Source: Candidatus Zymogenaceae bacterium (GTDB lineage Bacteria > Desulfobacterota > Zymogenia > Zymogenales > Zymogenaceae). Taken from it: DNA of 52,145 nucleotides. Of the stretch, positions 8,534 through 16,466 are shown in pieces. Each line of letters opens with the position of its first letter. The first letter of the stretch is position 1. The DNA lies in assembly GCA_016931225.1 (NCBI GenBank), contig JAFGFE010000015.1:66858-119002 (forward strand), written 5' to 3'. Below the pieces are notes generated by a model. It was not told where the DNA came from, did no database searches, and worked only from the letters and a program-made list of their open reading frames with translations. The position numbers were made by a program, and so were the translations under genes.

Positions 8534-9093
8534 TATACCCCCTCCTCAATGAATCTTTTTCGTTCACATTCCTTTATAATGCGTTTGACGCCGTAATGAA
8601 ATGTGGTCTTGGCGTTACCCGTTGTTATCTGTAGAAGCTCGGCGATCTCCGAAAACGATAACTCCTGTTTGAGACGAAGAGAAACCACAATGCGCTGTCG
8701 CTCGGAAAGGGAGTCGAGGGCCGTTTCAATCAATTTGGAATCCTGAAAAGTACTCATCTGTTGTTCAGCGTTTGGTGTGTTTTCGGACGCCGCTTCTACA
8801 TATTCACCGGCGGGTATTGTTTTGGTCCTGTTTCTTTTTCTCAGACAATCCCGTGAAAGGTTAATGGTGATACGCAACAACCACGTTTTGAAAGACGATG
8901 CGCCGTTGAATGTACCGAGTTTTGTGAAGCATCGGACGAACGTATTCTGCGTCACGTCATCGGCGTCGAAATGGTCCCTGACAATGCTCAAGCTGGTGTA
9001 ATAGACATCCCGCATATAGGTTCTGACCAATTTCTCGAAAGCGGTCTCACTCCCGGAAAGCGCCTGTTCAATCAGCAGCTGCTCGTCTTTCAT
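8533..9093 (-). CDS. ECF RNA polymerase sigma factor
   Basis: This 186-residue sigma-70 family protein has region 2 at about residues 20-90 (DADDVTQNTFVRCFTKL, then FKTWLLRITINLSRD) and region 4 at about 125-180 (LSERQRIVVSLRLKQELSFS, EIAELLQITTGNAKTTFHYG). Regions 1 and 3 are absent, as in RpoE-type factors. The ATG at 9093 is chosen because AAAGGG lies six bases upstream. An ATG six codons earlier has no ribosome site. The gene is first in the operon with its anti-sigma factor and a Spy-like protein. The promoter upstream looks like a sigma-70 type rather than an ECF one, so autoregulation is not evident from the sequence. Confidence 0.92.
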   Translation of the reverse strand: MKDEQLLIEQALSGSETAFEKLVRTYMRDVYYTSLSIVRDHFDADDVTQNTFVRCFTKLGTFNGASSFKTWLLRITINLSRDCLRKRNRTKTIPAGEYVEAASENTPNAEQQMSTFQDSKLIETALDSLSERQRIVVSLRLKQELSFSEIAELLQITTGNAKTTFHYGVKRIIKECERKRFIEEGV

Positions 9094-9151
9094 GAAAATC
9101 CCTTTACCCATTAGACGTGCACGGCAATCGAAAGGTTAATACTGAAAGAAT

Positions 9152-9180
9152 ATTGTATCGTATCGAATGATAATAGACAA
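9152..9180 (-). promoter_or_regulatory. Promoter of the ECF sigma operon
   Basis: Read on the minus strand, TTGTCT (9180-9175) is followed after exactly 17 bases by TACAAT (9157-9152). This is a good housekeeping sigma-70 promoter about 60 bases before the sigma gene start. It is back to back with the serS promoter. Confidence 0.65.
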
Positions 9181-9208
9181 CGAACACGTCGTGATACAGA
9201 GAAAAATA

Positions 9209-9237
9209 TTGACTCTTGAGATAAGGAGTGATACAGT
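9209..9237 (+). promoter_or_regulatory. Promoter of serS
   Basis: TTGACT at 9209-9214 and TACAGT at 9232-9237 are separated by 17 bases, and the TTG start of serS is 62 bases downstream. The match to the sigma-70 consensus is good. No T-box leader is visible in the short remaining leader. Confidence 0.65.
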
Positions 9238-9298
9238 AAAAAATCTTTGTGGTGTCAAGTATTGGAAATGATAAAGTTTTTTTACGGGTGCAGGACAA

Positions 9299-10570
9299 TT
9301 GCTTGATTTAAAGTACATTCGAGACAATATCGACCTGATTGAAGAAAAGCTTCATCACCGGGGGACGGATGTCGATCTGAAGGAATTCAACAAGCTGGAT
9401 GAAACGCGAAGGAGCATCCTCGTTGATGTCGAGTCGCTCAAACATGAGCGCAATAAGGTCAGTGACGAGATTGCCAGAATAAAAAAACAAAAAGGCGACG
9501 CGTCCGGTTTGATTGAACAAATGCGCGGCGTGTCTGACAGGATAAAGTCACTGGACGGCGACCTGACGGATATACATCAGAAGCTCGATGATATCATCAT
9601 GGAAATTCCCAATCTTCCTCATGAGTCGGTCCCGGTGGGAACGAACGAGGAAGACAACACCGAGGTCAGAACGTGGGGCGAGAAGCCGAAATTTGATTTC
9701 ACACCGAAGGATCATGCGGATATCGGAGAGGATTTGGATATCGTCGATTTTTCGGTCGGAGCGAAACTGGCAGGCGCCCGTTTTTCCATGATGAAGGGGA
9801 TGGGTGCTCGCCTGGAACGGGCCCTGATAAGCTTCATGCTGGATATTCACACGACGGAGCACGGGTACACCGAGGTGCTTCCTCCGTTTATGGTCAATTC
9901 GAAGACGATGACCGGCACGGGACAGCTCCCGAAATTCGCTGATGACCTCTTCAAGGTGGCGGACACCGATTACTGGCTGATACCCACCGCAGAGGTGCCG
10001 GTGACGAACATCTTTCAGGACGATGTCGTCGATGCCGGGAACCTTCCGATTTACATGACCGCCTACACCCCCTGTTTCAGAAAGGAGGCGGGCTCATACG
10101 GCAAGGATACCCGGGGACTGATACGGCAGCACCAATTCGACAAGGTGGAGCTGGTTAAGTTCGTACATCCCGATACCTCGTACGATGAGCTGGAGAAACT
10201 TCTGGAAAACGCGGAAGAGATCCTCAAAAGGTTGAACATCCACTACCGAGTGGTGAACCTTTGTACCGGTGACCTGGGATTTTCCGCCTCTAAAACCTAT
10301 GACATCGAGGCATGGCTTCCGAGCCAGGACGCCTATCGGGAGATATCCTCATGCAGCAACTTCGAGGATTTCCAGTCCCGCAGGGCGAACATACGCTTCA
10401 GGGAAAAGGACAAAAAGGGAACCCGCCTTGTGCATACGCTGAATGGATCTGGTCTGGCCGTTGGACGGACGCTGGTGGCAATCCTTGAGAACTACCAAAG
10501 AGCCGACGGCAGTGTTGAGATACCCGAGGCCCTGAGACCGTACATGAACGGGATCGAGGCTATAACATAG
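9299..10570 (+). CDS. serS: Serine--tRNA ligase
   Basis: This 423-residue class II aminoacyl-tRNA synthetase attaches serine to tRNA-Ser. It starts with the long antiparallel coiled coil (about residues 25-100) that reads the variable arm of tRNA-Ser, followed by the catalytic core. Class II motifs are visible: motif 2 in [20 protein letters not shown] and QHQFDKVE, and motif 3 in [19 protein letters not shown]. The zinc-independent bacterial form is indicated by the overall layout and [19 protein letters not shown]. The start is an unusual TTG at 9299, which gives the conserved [10 protein letters not shown] beginning; the ribosome site (GCAGGAC) is modest. Two tRNA-Ser genes follow directly. 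Confidence 0.97.
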   Translation: MLDLKYIRDNIDLIEEKLHHRGTDVDLKEFNKLDETRRSILVDVESLKHERNKVSDEIARIKKQKGDASGLIEQMRGVSDRIKSLDGDLTDIHQKLDDIIMEIPNLPHESVPVGTNEEDNTEVRTWGEKPKFDFTPKDHADIGEDLDIVDFSVGAKLAGARFSMMKGMGARLERALISFMLDIHTTEHGYTEVLPPFMVNSKTMTGTGQLPKFADDLFKVADTDYWLIPTAEVPVTNIFQDDVVDAGNLPIYMTAYTPCFRKEAGSYGKDTRGLIRQHQFDKVELVKFVHPDTSYDELEKLLENAEEILKRLNIHYRVVNLCTGDLGFSASKTYDIEAWLPSQDAYREISSCSNFEDFQSRRANIRFREKDKKGTRLVHTLNGSGLAVGRTLVAILENYQRADGSVEIPEALRPYMNGIEAIT

Positions 10571-10585
10571 AAAAAGAATTTCCGA

Positions 10586-10614
10586 TGGACGTAGAGCAAA
10601 AAGGCGGGTATAAT
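10586..10614 (+). promoter_or_regulatory. Promoter of tRNA-Ser(UGA)
   Basis: TGGACG at 10586-10591 and a perfect TATAAT at 10609-10614 are 17 bases apart. The tRNA begins 48 bases after the -10 box. Confidence 0.55.
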
Positions 10615-10661
10615 TATATTTTTAAAGTTCAATATACATAAGTCCATGTTCACTCATGAAC

Positions 10662-10747
10662 GGAGGGATGGCCGAGTGGTTTAAGGCGGCGGTCTTGAAA
10701 ACCGTTGAACGAAAGTTCCGTGGGTTCGAATCCTACTCCCTCCGCCA
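10662..10747 (+). tRNA. tRNA-Ser (anticodon UGA)
   Basis: This 86-base sequence folds as a class II tRNA. The acceptor stem GGAGGGA/TCCCTCC is followed by discriminator G and an encoded CCA. The anticodon loop CTTGAAA gives UGA. A long variable arm (GAAC-GAAA-GTTC) and the T loop GGTTCGAATCC are present. It decodes UCA and related Ser codons and lies 91 bases after serS. Confidence 0.97.
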
Positions 10748-10779
10748 GTTGTCGATTGCATGATCATAAAACTTTGTGG

Positions 10780-10806
10780 GTCTTTTCAAAAAGACGGCGT
10801 TTTTTT
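10780..10806 (+). terminator. Possible terminator after tRNA-Ser(UGA)
   Basis: A short stem GTCTTT/AAAGAC with a four-base loop (10780-10795) is followed, after GGCG, by seven T. The stem is AT-rich and the T-run is not directly adjacent, so the call is moderate. Confidence 0.45.
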
Positions 10807-10827
10807 ACATATCATTTATTTCATTTA

Positions 10828-10857
10828 TTGACACACACGACATAACCATGATATAGA
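10828..10857 (+). promoter_or_regulatory. Promoter of tRNA-Ser(GCU)
   Basis: A perfect TTGACA at 10828-10833 and TATAGA at 10852-10857 are separated by 18 bases, 21 bases before the tRNA. The two tRNA-Ser genes therefore look like independent transcription units. Confidence 0.6.
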
Positions 10858-10878
10858 TTTTCGAAATTATCAAGATCA

Positions 10879-10972
10879 GGAGAGATGGCCGAGCTGGCTG
10901 AAGGCGCTCGCCTGCTAAGCGAGTGTAGGGTTTAAAGCCCTACCGAGGGTTCGAATCCCTCTCTCTCCGCCA
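10879..10972 (+). tRNA. tRNA-Ser (anticodon GCU)
   Basis: This 94-base class II tRNA has acceptor stem GGAGAGA/TCTCTCC, discriminator G and encoded CCA. The anticodon stem CTCGC/GCGAG holds loop CTGCTAA, giving GCU for the AGC/AGU codons. The long variable arm (GTAGGGTTTAAAGCCCTAC) forms a strong stem. Confidence 0.97.
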
Positions 10973-11078
10973 ATTTCTTATACTGAACCGTACGACGAGG
11001 AGTAACGAAAAGTCTGTCAACACTGATTGTGAATACAGATCCAAGAAATATATTTTTCAAATCATACCTGAACATAGA

Positions 11079-11525
11079 ATGGATGAAAAAATCCTGAGAA
11101 TAGTAGGGTCAGATAGGCCTCCCGGTATTGATGAGGTGAAGGCCTGGATAGGGGAAGAGGCCTTTGGTTTTTTTGACCAAATAACACAAACAATAGAGAG
11201 GAGATACCCGGGAGTATTTGTCCCGGAATGGTTATACGGCGGAAAAAAACACGGGTGGTCTTTTAGGTATAAAAAGGGGAGATCCTTTTGTACACTCATT
11301 CCGGAAAAAGGCTGTTTGAAAACGTTAATAGTTTTTGGCGCCAAAGAAAGAGCGAAGGTGGAGGATATCCGGGACAAATTATCCGTGTCTGTTGAAAAAC
11401 AGTATGATGCCGCGAAGACATATCATGATGGTAAGTGGCTTCTTTTGACTGTTGATTCAAATGAGATTTTGAAAGACATAGAAGTTCTATTAACGGTAAA
11501 ACGTAAGCCAAAAAACCAACAATAG
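11079..11525 (+). CDS. DUF3788 family protein
   Basis: This 148-residue soluble protein matches the layout of DUF3788 proteins: an N-terminal EEAFGFFDQI segment, an aromatic-basic WLYGGKKHGWSFRYKKG stretch, CTLIPEKGCLKTLIVFG as the central strand pair, and WLLLTVDSNEILKDIEVLL near the end. The biochemical function of the family is unknown; members are often found near transcription or stress genes. There is no clear ribosome site at the ATG, which follows tRNA-Ser(GCU) by 106 bases, and no signal peptide or membrane segment. The codon use looks somewhat more AT-rich than in neighbouring genes. Confidence 0.75.
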   Translation: MDEKILRIVGSDRPPGIDEVKAWIGEEAFGFFDQITQTIERRYPGVFVPEWLYGGKKHGWSFRYKKGRSFCTLIPEKGCLKTLIVFGAKERAKVEDIRDKLSVSVEKQYDAAKTYHDGKWLLLTVDSNEILKDIEVLLTVKRKPKNQQ

Positions 11526-11696
11526 TCTTATTCAGTATCGGAAGAAATAATCGCGGCGTTTAGGGATAGATGCCATCCCATACTTCGTGCATGATAGATT
11601 GTGTGAAGTGGTTTTACGAGTAGTTGTAGGGTTCACCTCCCATATACAATTACCCGACATTCACTGTGTCGTCTTACATATTCAGAATACGCCAGA

Positions 11697-12980
11697 ATGA
11701 AACGTATTTCCTTTGTCATAGCATCAATATGTATCGCTTGTGTTGCGATGTGTGTTTTCGGTTGTGGACCGGACGTATCTCCGGAAACCATCGCGTTGTA
11801 TGATCAGGCGGAGATGTATTACGAAACGATGATGTACGATGAGGCCATCGCATCATATACCTCCGTTATAGATGAGGAACCGTCATTCGCCCTGGCGTAT
11901 CTGGGAAGGGGGAAAACCCTTACCGCCATGGGGAGATTCGATGAAGGAGTGAGGGATTTCAGCGTGGCGATGGATCTTGAGCCGAAAAACGATGAGGTTC
12001 TTGCCACCGTCGCCATGGCGTATATTGAGCGAAATCTTCAGGATGAGGGGCTTATCATTCTTGAAAAGGCGGAAGAACAGAACCCCCTTAATCCCACGAT
12101 ACACCTTGCGAGGGGCCTGTACCATGTAAAAAATCTGGAATACTCGAAGGCGATCGAGGAATACCTGAAGGCGACGAAGAGGGACAAGGCAGCGAAAGAG
12201 GCATATATACGCATCAGCGGCATCTATTGTTGCGCCGAGAATCCCATGTATCGTAATGACGACCTCGCCCTGGATTATGCGGGAAAAGCGCTGGAAATCG
12301 CACCGGACGACCCAGCGGCCCTCGACGCACTGGCATACGTGTATTATTCCAGGGGAGATATGGAAAAGGCCATAGAATACGAGACGAAAGCACTGGAAAT
12401 GCTGCCGGAAAACCGCACACTGACGGAACATCTGATGCTGTTTAAGGGGACGGTTGCAGAGACGGCGGAGGAACGTAACAACAGGGGGGCGGAGCTCCTG
12501 CTGGAGGGAAATTATTCGGAGGCGGCGGATGAGTTTCGGACGGCCATCGAGATCGATCCGAATTATTCCGATGCGTATTACAACCTGGGGAAAGTATATT
12601 CCCACCTGGAGGACTACAGCTCGGCGGAGGAATACTACATCACGGCGATTGAGATCGATCCGGATGACGCCCGCTATCACTATAATCTTGCCATTGTGTA
12701 CGGAAAGATGGAAATGCTCGATAAGAGCGAAGAGGAATACCTCTACGCAATCAGCATAGATCCATTTTATGATAAGGCTCATAATAATCTGGGCGCACTG
12801 TATGTCAAAACGGGAAAGCTCGAACAGGCCCTGGCGGAATTCACCTACGCATACGAGATAAACCAAAAAGGCACCTATAAGGCGAATATAGATATGGTCA
12901 GGGAAATGCTGGGAGAAGACGCCCCCGTTTCCACGAATTCACCGACTGGCGCATCCGAGACGGATATGCTACAATACTGA
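11697..12980 (+). CDS. TPR-repeat lipoprotein
   Basis: This 427-residue lipoprotein has a signal peptide ending in VFGC (Cys23), followed by back-to-back tetratricopeptide repeats through about residue 395. Repeats with typical endings include SFALAYLGRGKTLTAMGRFD, NYSDAYYNLGKVYSHLEDY, DDARYHYNLAIVYGKMEM and FYDKAHNNLGALYVKTGKL. TPR arrays bind other proteins; an anchored periplasmic TPR protein usually acts as a scaffold in an envelope complex. The next gene, 42 bases downstream, encodes a DUF4388-receiver protein, and a second TPR/DUF4388 pair occurs at 32.7-35.8 kb. Partners cannot be told from sequence alone. Confidence 0.88.
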   Translation: MKRISFVIASICIACVAMCVFGCGPDVSPETIALYDQAEMYYETMMYDEAIASYTSVIDEEPSFALAYLGRGKTLTAMGRFDEGVRDFSVAMDLEPKNDEVLATVAMAYIERNLQDEGLIILEKAEEQNPLNPTIHLARGLYHVKNLEYSKAIEEYLKATKRDKAAKEAYIRISGIYCCAENPMYRNDDLALDYAGKALEIAPDDPAALDALAYVYYSRGDMEKAIEYETKALEMLPENRTLTEHLMLFKGTVAETAEERNNRGAELLLEGNYSEAADEFRTAIEIDPNYSDAYYNLGKVYSHLEDYSSAEEYYITAIEIDPDDARYHYNLAIVYGKMEMLDKSEEEYLYAISIDPFYDKAHNNLGALYVKTGKLEQALAEFTYAYEINQKGTYKANIDMVREMLGEDAPVSTNSPTGASETDMLQY

Positions 12981-13022
12981 GTAATTCGACGAATATCGGA
13001 TGTGTTGCGGGAGGTTCATTGC

Positions 13023-13994
13023 ATGGACAGTTTAGAGGGAAAAGTCCCACAGATTGAGGGTAATTTCACCGCTCTTTCACTGGTAAGTCTCATCCAGGGT
13101 ATATCGAACAACAAGAAGATGTTGATCACTCTCTATTCTCTGGATGGAGGGGAGGGGAGACTGTACTTCGATAACTCGCGGATTGTCGGCGCTTTCGTCG
13201 GCGATAATCTTGTGGGACGAAAAGCTTTTTTTCGCATGATCGAGTGGGAAGACGCCCGCTTCCAGGCGTATGATATCAACAACATTAATCCGAAAATGCA
13301 GAACATCAACCTGGAAGTGTCACATCTTCTTCTCGAGGGCCTTCGACAAAAAGATGAAAAGAACAAGATAAAAGAGAAGGTTGCTCCCATCTATAAAATA
13401 AAACGGAGCGAAGGTTCCTTTGAACTTGATGAAAACGAGAAACAGATGTGGGAGAGCCTGCCGGAAGACGGGATATTCGTAAATAGTCTTGTCAACCAAT
13501 CGTCTATGACCGATTGGGAGGCGTATAATGTACTTTCCTCCCTCATGAAAAAACGCGCCCTGGTGTTTATGCGCCTGAAGACGCTGGTGGTGGATGACAG
13601 TGAATTTATGATCAAGATTATAAAGGATATTCTGGAAAAGATATACAAGAACATGATGATCATAAAGACCTTCACCAACGGCGCGGACGCAATCAAGCTT
13701 ATCTCATCTTCTGATCCTCGAAATCGTCCCGACCTTGTACTCACCGATATCATGATGGAGGGAACAAGCGGGATGGAGGTCATCAAGGCGGCCAGAAACG
13801 CCCAGCCTCCGGTCAATATCATCGCCGTAACGTCCCTCCAGAGAGAGATGAAGGATATCCTTGAATCCGGTGCGAATTATCTCCACAAGAACTGGATAAC
13901 CAAGGATAATATCGGTGATATCATGAAGGACCTCATCGAGCAGACCATCTGTGGAGAATTATGGGTCATCGGCGGCGAGGGTGAAAAAACATAA
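13023..13994 (+). CDS. DUF4388 (PATAN-like) protein with C-terminal response-regulator receiver
   Basis: This 323-residue protein begins with a DUF4388 domain (about residues 1-100: EGNFTALSLVSLIQGISNN, then GRLYFDNSRIVGAFVGDNLV). A winged-helix-like linker follows (about 120-185). The C-terminal receiver domain (about 187-310) has LVVDDSE as acidic pocket, the phosphoacceptor Asp242 in LVLTDIMM, Thr in IIAVTS and Lys in LHKNW. DUF4388 domains are found in PatA-type regulators in cyanobacteria and many delta-type bacteria, but their partners are largely unknown. The ATG at 13023 is selected by GGAGGTT six bases upstream. No cognate kinase is adjacent. The likely role is phosphorylation-controlled protein interaction, perhaps with the TPR lipoprotein operon. 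Confidence 0.85.
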   Translation: MDSLEGKVPQIEGNFTALSLVSLIQGISNNKKMLITLYSLDGGEGRLYFDNSRIVGAFVGDNLVGRKAFFRMIEWEDARFQAYDINNINPKMQNINLEVSHLLLEGLRQKDEKNKIKEKVAPIYKIKRSEGSFELDENEKQMWESLPEDGIFVNSLVNQSSMTDWEAYNVLSSLMKKRALVFMRLKTLVVDDSEFMIKIIKDILEKIYKNMMIIKTFTNGADAIKLISSSDPRNRPDLVLTDIMMEGTSGMEVIKAARNAQPPVNIIAVTSLQREMKDILESGANYLHKNWITKDNIGDIMKDLIEQTICGELWVIGGEGEKT

Positions 13995-14009
13995 AGAAAT
14001 CCATTCACC

Positions 14010-14570
14010 ATGAAAGTCCCGCCGAGATCCGATCGGTTTCATAATCAGCTCCGCGATTCATTTCATCCGGCCCGCATTATTGCCGAAGTTTCCATCCTGA
14101 GCGCGCTGTACGTTGCGCTGACACTGCTTCTGGCTCCCGTTTCATACGGACCCATTCAGTTTCGCGTCAGCGAGGCCCTTGTCATTCTTGTGGCAACGAG
14201 AAGACACCTTCTTCTCTTCGTCCCCATCAGTTGTTGTATCGCAAATCTCTTCTCACCCTACGCGGGCCCCTGGGATCTGATTTTCATGCCTCTGGTCAGC
14301 ATGATCGGTGCGCTGCCGATGTATATCCTCAGGACGCGTTGGCTCCTCTTCTCCTCGTGGGCATATGCCTTCATCACCGCCGTCGGCGTGGGAATCATGC
14401 TGTCGGTTCTTGTTGAAAAGGGGTTTTTGGTCATGTTCGGGCCGGTCCTGGCGAGTCAGTTGATTATCATGACAATCGCGTTTTTCGTATTTAGGGGCTA
14501 TCTTCTGGCCGCGGTGAGAAAGAAACCACACGACGGTACGAACGGCGGGAGAGAAGAAAAAAACGGGTGA
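14010..14570 (+). CDS. QueT-like transporter (ECF-type S component)
   Basis: This 186-residue membrane protein has about five to six hydrophobic segments and the sequence ALTLLLAPVSYGPIQFRVSE, a strong signature of the QueT family. These are substrate-capture components of energy-coupling-factor transporters predicted to import queuosine precursors. A positively charged N-terminus and a hydrophilic C-terminal tail flank the core. It begins 15 bases after the DUF4388-receiver gene, but no queuosine gene, EcfA/EcfT gene or preQ1 riboswitch is visible nearby. The substrate is therefore an inference from the family name only. It is convergent with purC. Confidence 0.8.
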   Translation: MKVPPRSDRFHNQLRDSFHPARIIAEVSILSALYVALTLLLAPVSYGPIQFRVSEALVILVATRRHLLLFVPISCCIANLFSPYAGPWDLIFMPLVSMIGALPMYILRTRWLLFSSWAYAFITAVGVGIMLSVLVEKGFLVMFGPVLASQLIIMTIAFFVFRGYLLAAVRKKPHDGTNGGREEKNG

Positions 14571-14652
14571 GAAGAAGTGAAGGGCACCGTTTCCAGTGAG
14601 ATCACACCGATGCGGGTGGGGAGTAACCGGGTGACGGACACGATTCCGGGTA

Positions 14653-15531
14653 TTATCCGATACCCTTGATTATCTCGAGAATTTCACGATACCTATTTCT
14701 GGTACCCTGGATGATTTCATCGGGAAGGGGAGGCGCCGGTGGGGTCTTGTCCCAGTCGGTGGTTTCCAGGAAATCACGCACATACTGCTTGTCGAAGCTG
14801 GGGGGGGATGTGCCGATCTCGTAGGAATCCATGGGCCAGTATCGAGACGAGTCGGGAGTGAGGGCCTCATCGATGAGAATGACCGTGCCGTCGATGACGC
14901 CGAATTCGAACTTCGTATCGGCGAGGATGATTCCCCTCTCTTTCATCAAATCATGGGCGAACGCATATATCTTGAGGGAGAGCTCTTCTATGGTTTTGGA
15001 GAGATCGGCGCCGATGACGTTCGTCATCTCCTTTCTGGTGATGTTCTCGTCATGACCGACATCCGCCTTGGTTGAGGGGGTGAAAATCGGCTCGGGAAGC
15101 TCCTGGGCCATCTGGAGGCCGTCCGGGAGTGCATGTCCCGATATCATGCCGGTCTTCTTATAGTCCTTGTAACCGGATCCCGCAAGATATCCCCGAACGA
15201 TGCATTCAACATCGACACGCTCGGCCTTTTTGACCAATACAGATCGTCCCGAAAGAAGCGGTTCGGTATTGAACGGTTCGGGAAACCGGGTGCTGTCCGT
15301 CTCAATGATATGGTTCGGCACAAAGTCGATAAGAGAAAACCAGTGGTTGGATATCTCGGTCAGGATTTTCCCCTTTTCGGGTATGCCCTCGGGAAAGACC
15401 ACGTCAAACGCTGAGATACGATCCGTGGCGACGATGATCAACTGATCACCGAGATCGAAAATCTCCCGAACCTTTCCGGTGTAATCGGCCTGTCTGCCTC
15501 CGGGGGAAACGCTGGTAACTGCTCTTTCCAT
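14653..15531 (-). CDS. purC: Phosphoribosylaminoimidazole-succinocarboxamide synthase
   Basis: This 292-residue SAICAR synthetase catalyses ATP-dependent joining of aspartate to CAIR in purine synthesis. Hallmarks are GKVREIFDLGDQLIIVATDR with the nucleotide-binding loop, ISAFDVVFPEGIPEKGKILT, VECIVRGYLAGSGYKDY, and ADTKFEFGVIDG before LIDEALTPDSSRYWP. The length is that of the long bacterial/yeast ADE1-like type. The ATG at 15531 is preferred; six more codons would reach a TTG at 15549. No ribosome site precedes either start, and a promoter at 15540-15568 places the transcript start almost at the ATG, so the mRNA may be leaderless. No other purine gene is adjacent. Confidence 0.95.
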   Translation of the reverse strand: MERAVTSVSPGGRQADYTGKVREIFDLGDQLIIVATDRISAFDVVFPEGIPEKGKILTEISNHWFSLIDFVPNHIIETDSTRFPEPFNTEPLLSGRSVLVKKAERVDVECIVRGYLAGSGYKDYKKTGMISGHALPDGLQMAQELPEPIFTPSTKADVGHDENITRKEMTNVIGADLSKTIEELSLKIYAFAHDLMKERGIILADTKFEFGVIDGTVILIDEALTPDSSRYWPMDSYEIGTSPPSFDKQYVRDFLETTDWDKTPPAPPLPDEIIQGTRNRYREILEIIKGIG

Positions 15532-15539
15532 GTCGACGA

Positions 15540-15568
15540 ATTTTAGCAAAAACCAGAGAGAAGGTCAA
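15540..15568 (-). promoter_or_regulatory. Candidate purC promoter, close to the start codon
   Basis: On the minus strand TTGACC (15568-15563) is followed after 17 bases by TAAAAT (15545-15540). Only eight bases separate the -10 box from the purC ATG, which would leave almost no leader. Confidence 0.45.
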
Positions 15569-15691
15569 AGAAAATCAGGACGACCGCTGTATTCCTATAT
15601 ATTATATATAATTTATGCTAATATATACCATATTATATATAAAAGAAATATCATGAACATATCTTTTATATGTACATTATACGGAATCCCC

Positions 15692-15719
15692 TTGACACAC
15701 AAAAAAAAGTTGTTATAAT
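15692..15719 (+). promoter_or_regulatory. Consensus sigma-70 promoter, lytic transglycosylase gene
   Basis: A perfect TTGACA (15692-15697) and a perfect TATAAT (15714-15719) are 16 bases apart in an AT-rich intergenic region. The transglycosylase start is about 100 bases downstream. Confidence 0.8.
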
Positions 15720-15821
15720 AATAACAGTAAGCATATTGCGCGTGTTCGGTGTGTCTCTTCATGCTGCACTCCGTATTATTGAAAATCACGCGACACTGAC
15801 GACTAAGGCGGTACACGGAAC

Positions 15822-16466
15822 ATGTTAAAAGTACATGTACGGTACGAGGCCGTTGTAAGCGGCCTCGTTGTTTTATGTATGGGGGCTGCTCTTCTTTTCA
15901 CCACACTCTTCCCACCACGCACACGGCCCATTTCCCACGAACGTCTGGTGTATCTGTTCATCAACGGGGAAGAGAAACGGATGTCGGATACGGGTTTTTC
16001 CATCCTCGACCATATCAGGTCGTTCGAGACCGGACTTACATCAGAAGAGGAATGGGAGTTGGCGTCCCTTATCTATTTTGAATCCCAAAAGTACGGCTAC
16101 GATCCGGAGTTCATCCTCGCACTGATTCAGATTGAGAGCGCGTTCAACTCGAGTGCGGTGTCCGTTGTGGGTGCAAGGGGGTTGATGCAGATCATGCCCG
16201 CCACCGGAAGAGAGATAGCCGGGGAGTTCGGCATTCCCTGGGAGGGGACGGATACCCTCGAAAATCCGTCCATCAATGTCAGGATGGGCATGTATTACCT
16301 CTTCAAGATGCTCCTGAAATACGAGGACCTGAGACTTGCGCTGGTTGCATACAACTGCGGACCGGGCGCCGTTGACGGCATGCTCCATCGGGGTGCGATG
16401 CCGCCCTCGGATTACGTCGAAAAGGTGATGGGGACCTACGAGAGGATCAAGATCCAGGGCATGTGA
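15822..16466 (+). CDS. Lytic transglycosylase (SLT domain), membrane-anchored
   Basis: This 214-residue protein has one N-terminal hydrophobic segment (about residues 10-30) and a C-terminal Slt70/MltC-type domain. The domain shows ALIQIESAFNSSAVS with catalytic Glu105, GARGLMQIMPATG, NVRMGMYYL and AYNCGPGAV. It cleaves the glycan strands of peptidoglycan from the outer face of the inner membrane. The first codons overlap a terminator-like hairpin (15844-15868). If the real start were the ATG at 15879, the anchor would be cut in half, so 15822 is kept. It is transcribed alone from a consensus promoter. Confidence 0.9.
   Translation: MLKVHVRYEAVVSGLVVLCMGAALLFTTLFPPRTRPISHERLVYLFINGEEKRMSDTGFSILDHIRSFETGLTSEEEWELASLIYFESQKYGYDPEFILALIQIESAFNSSAVSVVGARGLMQIMPATGREIAGEFGIPWEGTDTLENPSINVRMGMYYLFKMLLKYEDLRLALVAYNCGPGAVDGMLHRGAMPPSDYVEKVMGTYERIKIQGM
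15844..15875 (+). terminator. Terminator-like hairpin inside the start of the transglycosylase gene
   Basis: ACGAGGCCG at 15844-15852 pairs perfectly with CGGCCTCGT at 15860-15868 around a seven-base loop, and TTGTTTTA follows. It lies between codons 8 and 16. It could act as an attenuator or a translation-blocking structure, or be a chance result of codon choice. Confidence 0.4.

Noticed and set aside
11883-12866. A 327-codon minus-strand frame opposite the TPR lipoprotein.
   Set aside because: It arises from the repetitive codon pattern of the TPR gene; there is no ribosome site and no domain.
14648-14665. A hairpin GGGTAT/ATACCC at the end of purC, considered as a terminator.
   Set aside because: The stem is short, it overlaps the purC stop codon and no T-run follows in either direction.
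15590-15660. AT-rich tandem TATA-like stretches upstream of purC, considered as an origin or phage attachment site.
   Set aside because: No DnaA boxes, iterons, tRNA or integrase are nearby; the AT content fits an ordinary divergent promoter region.
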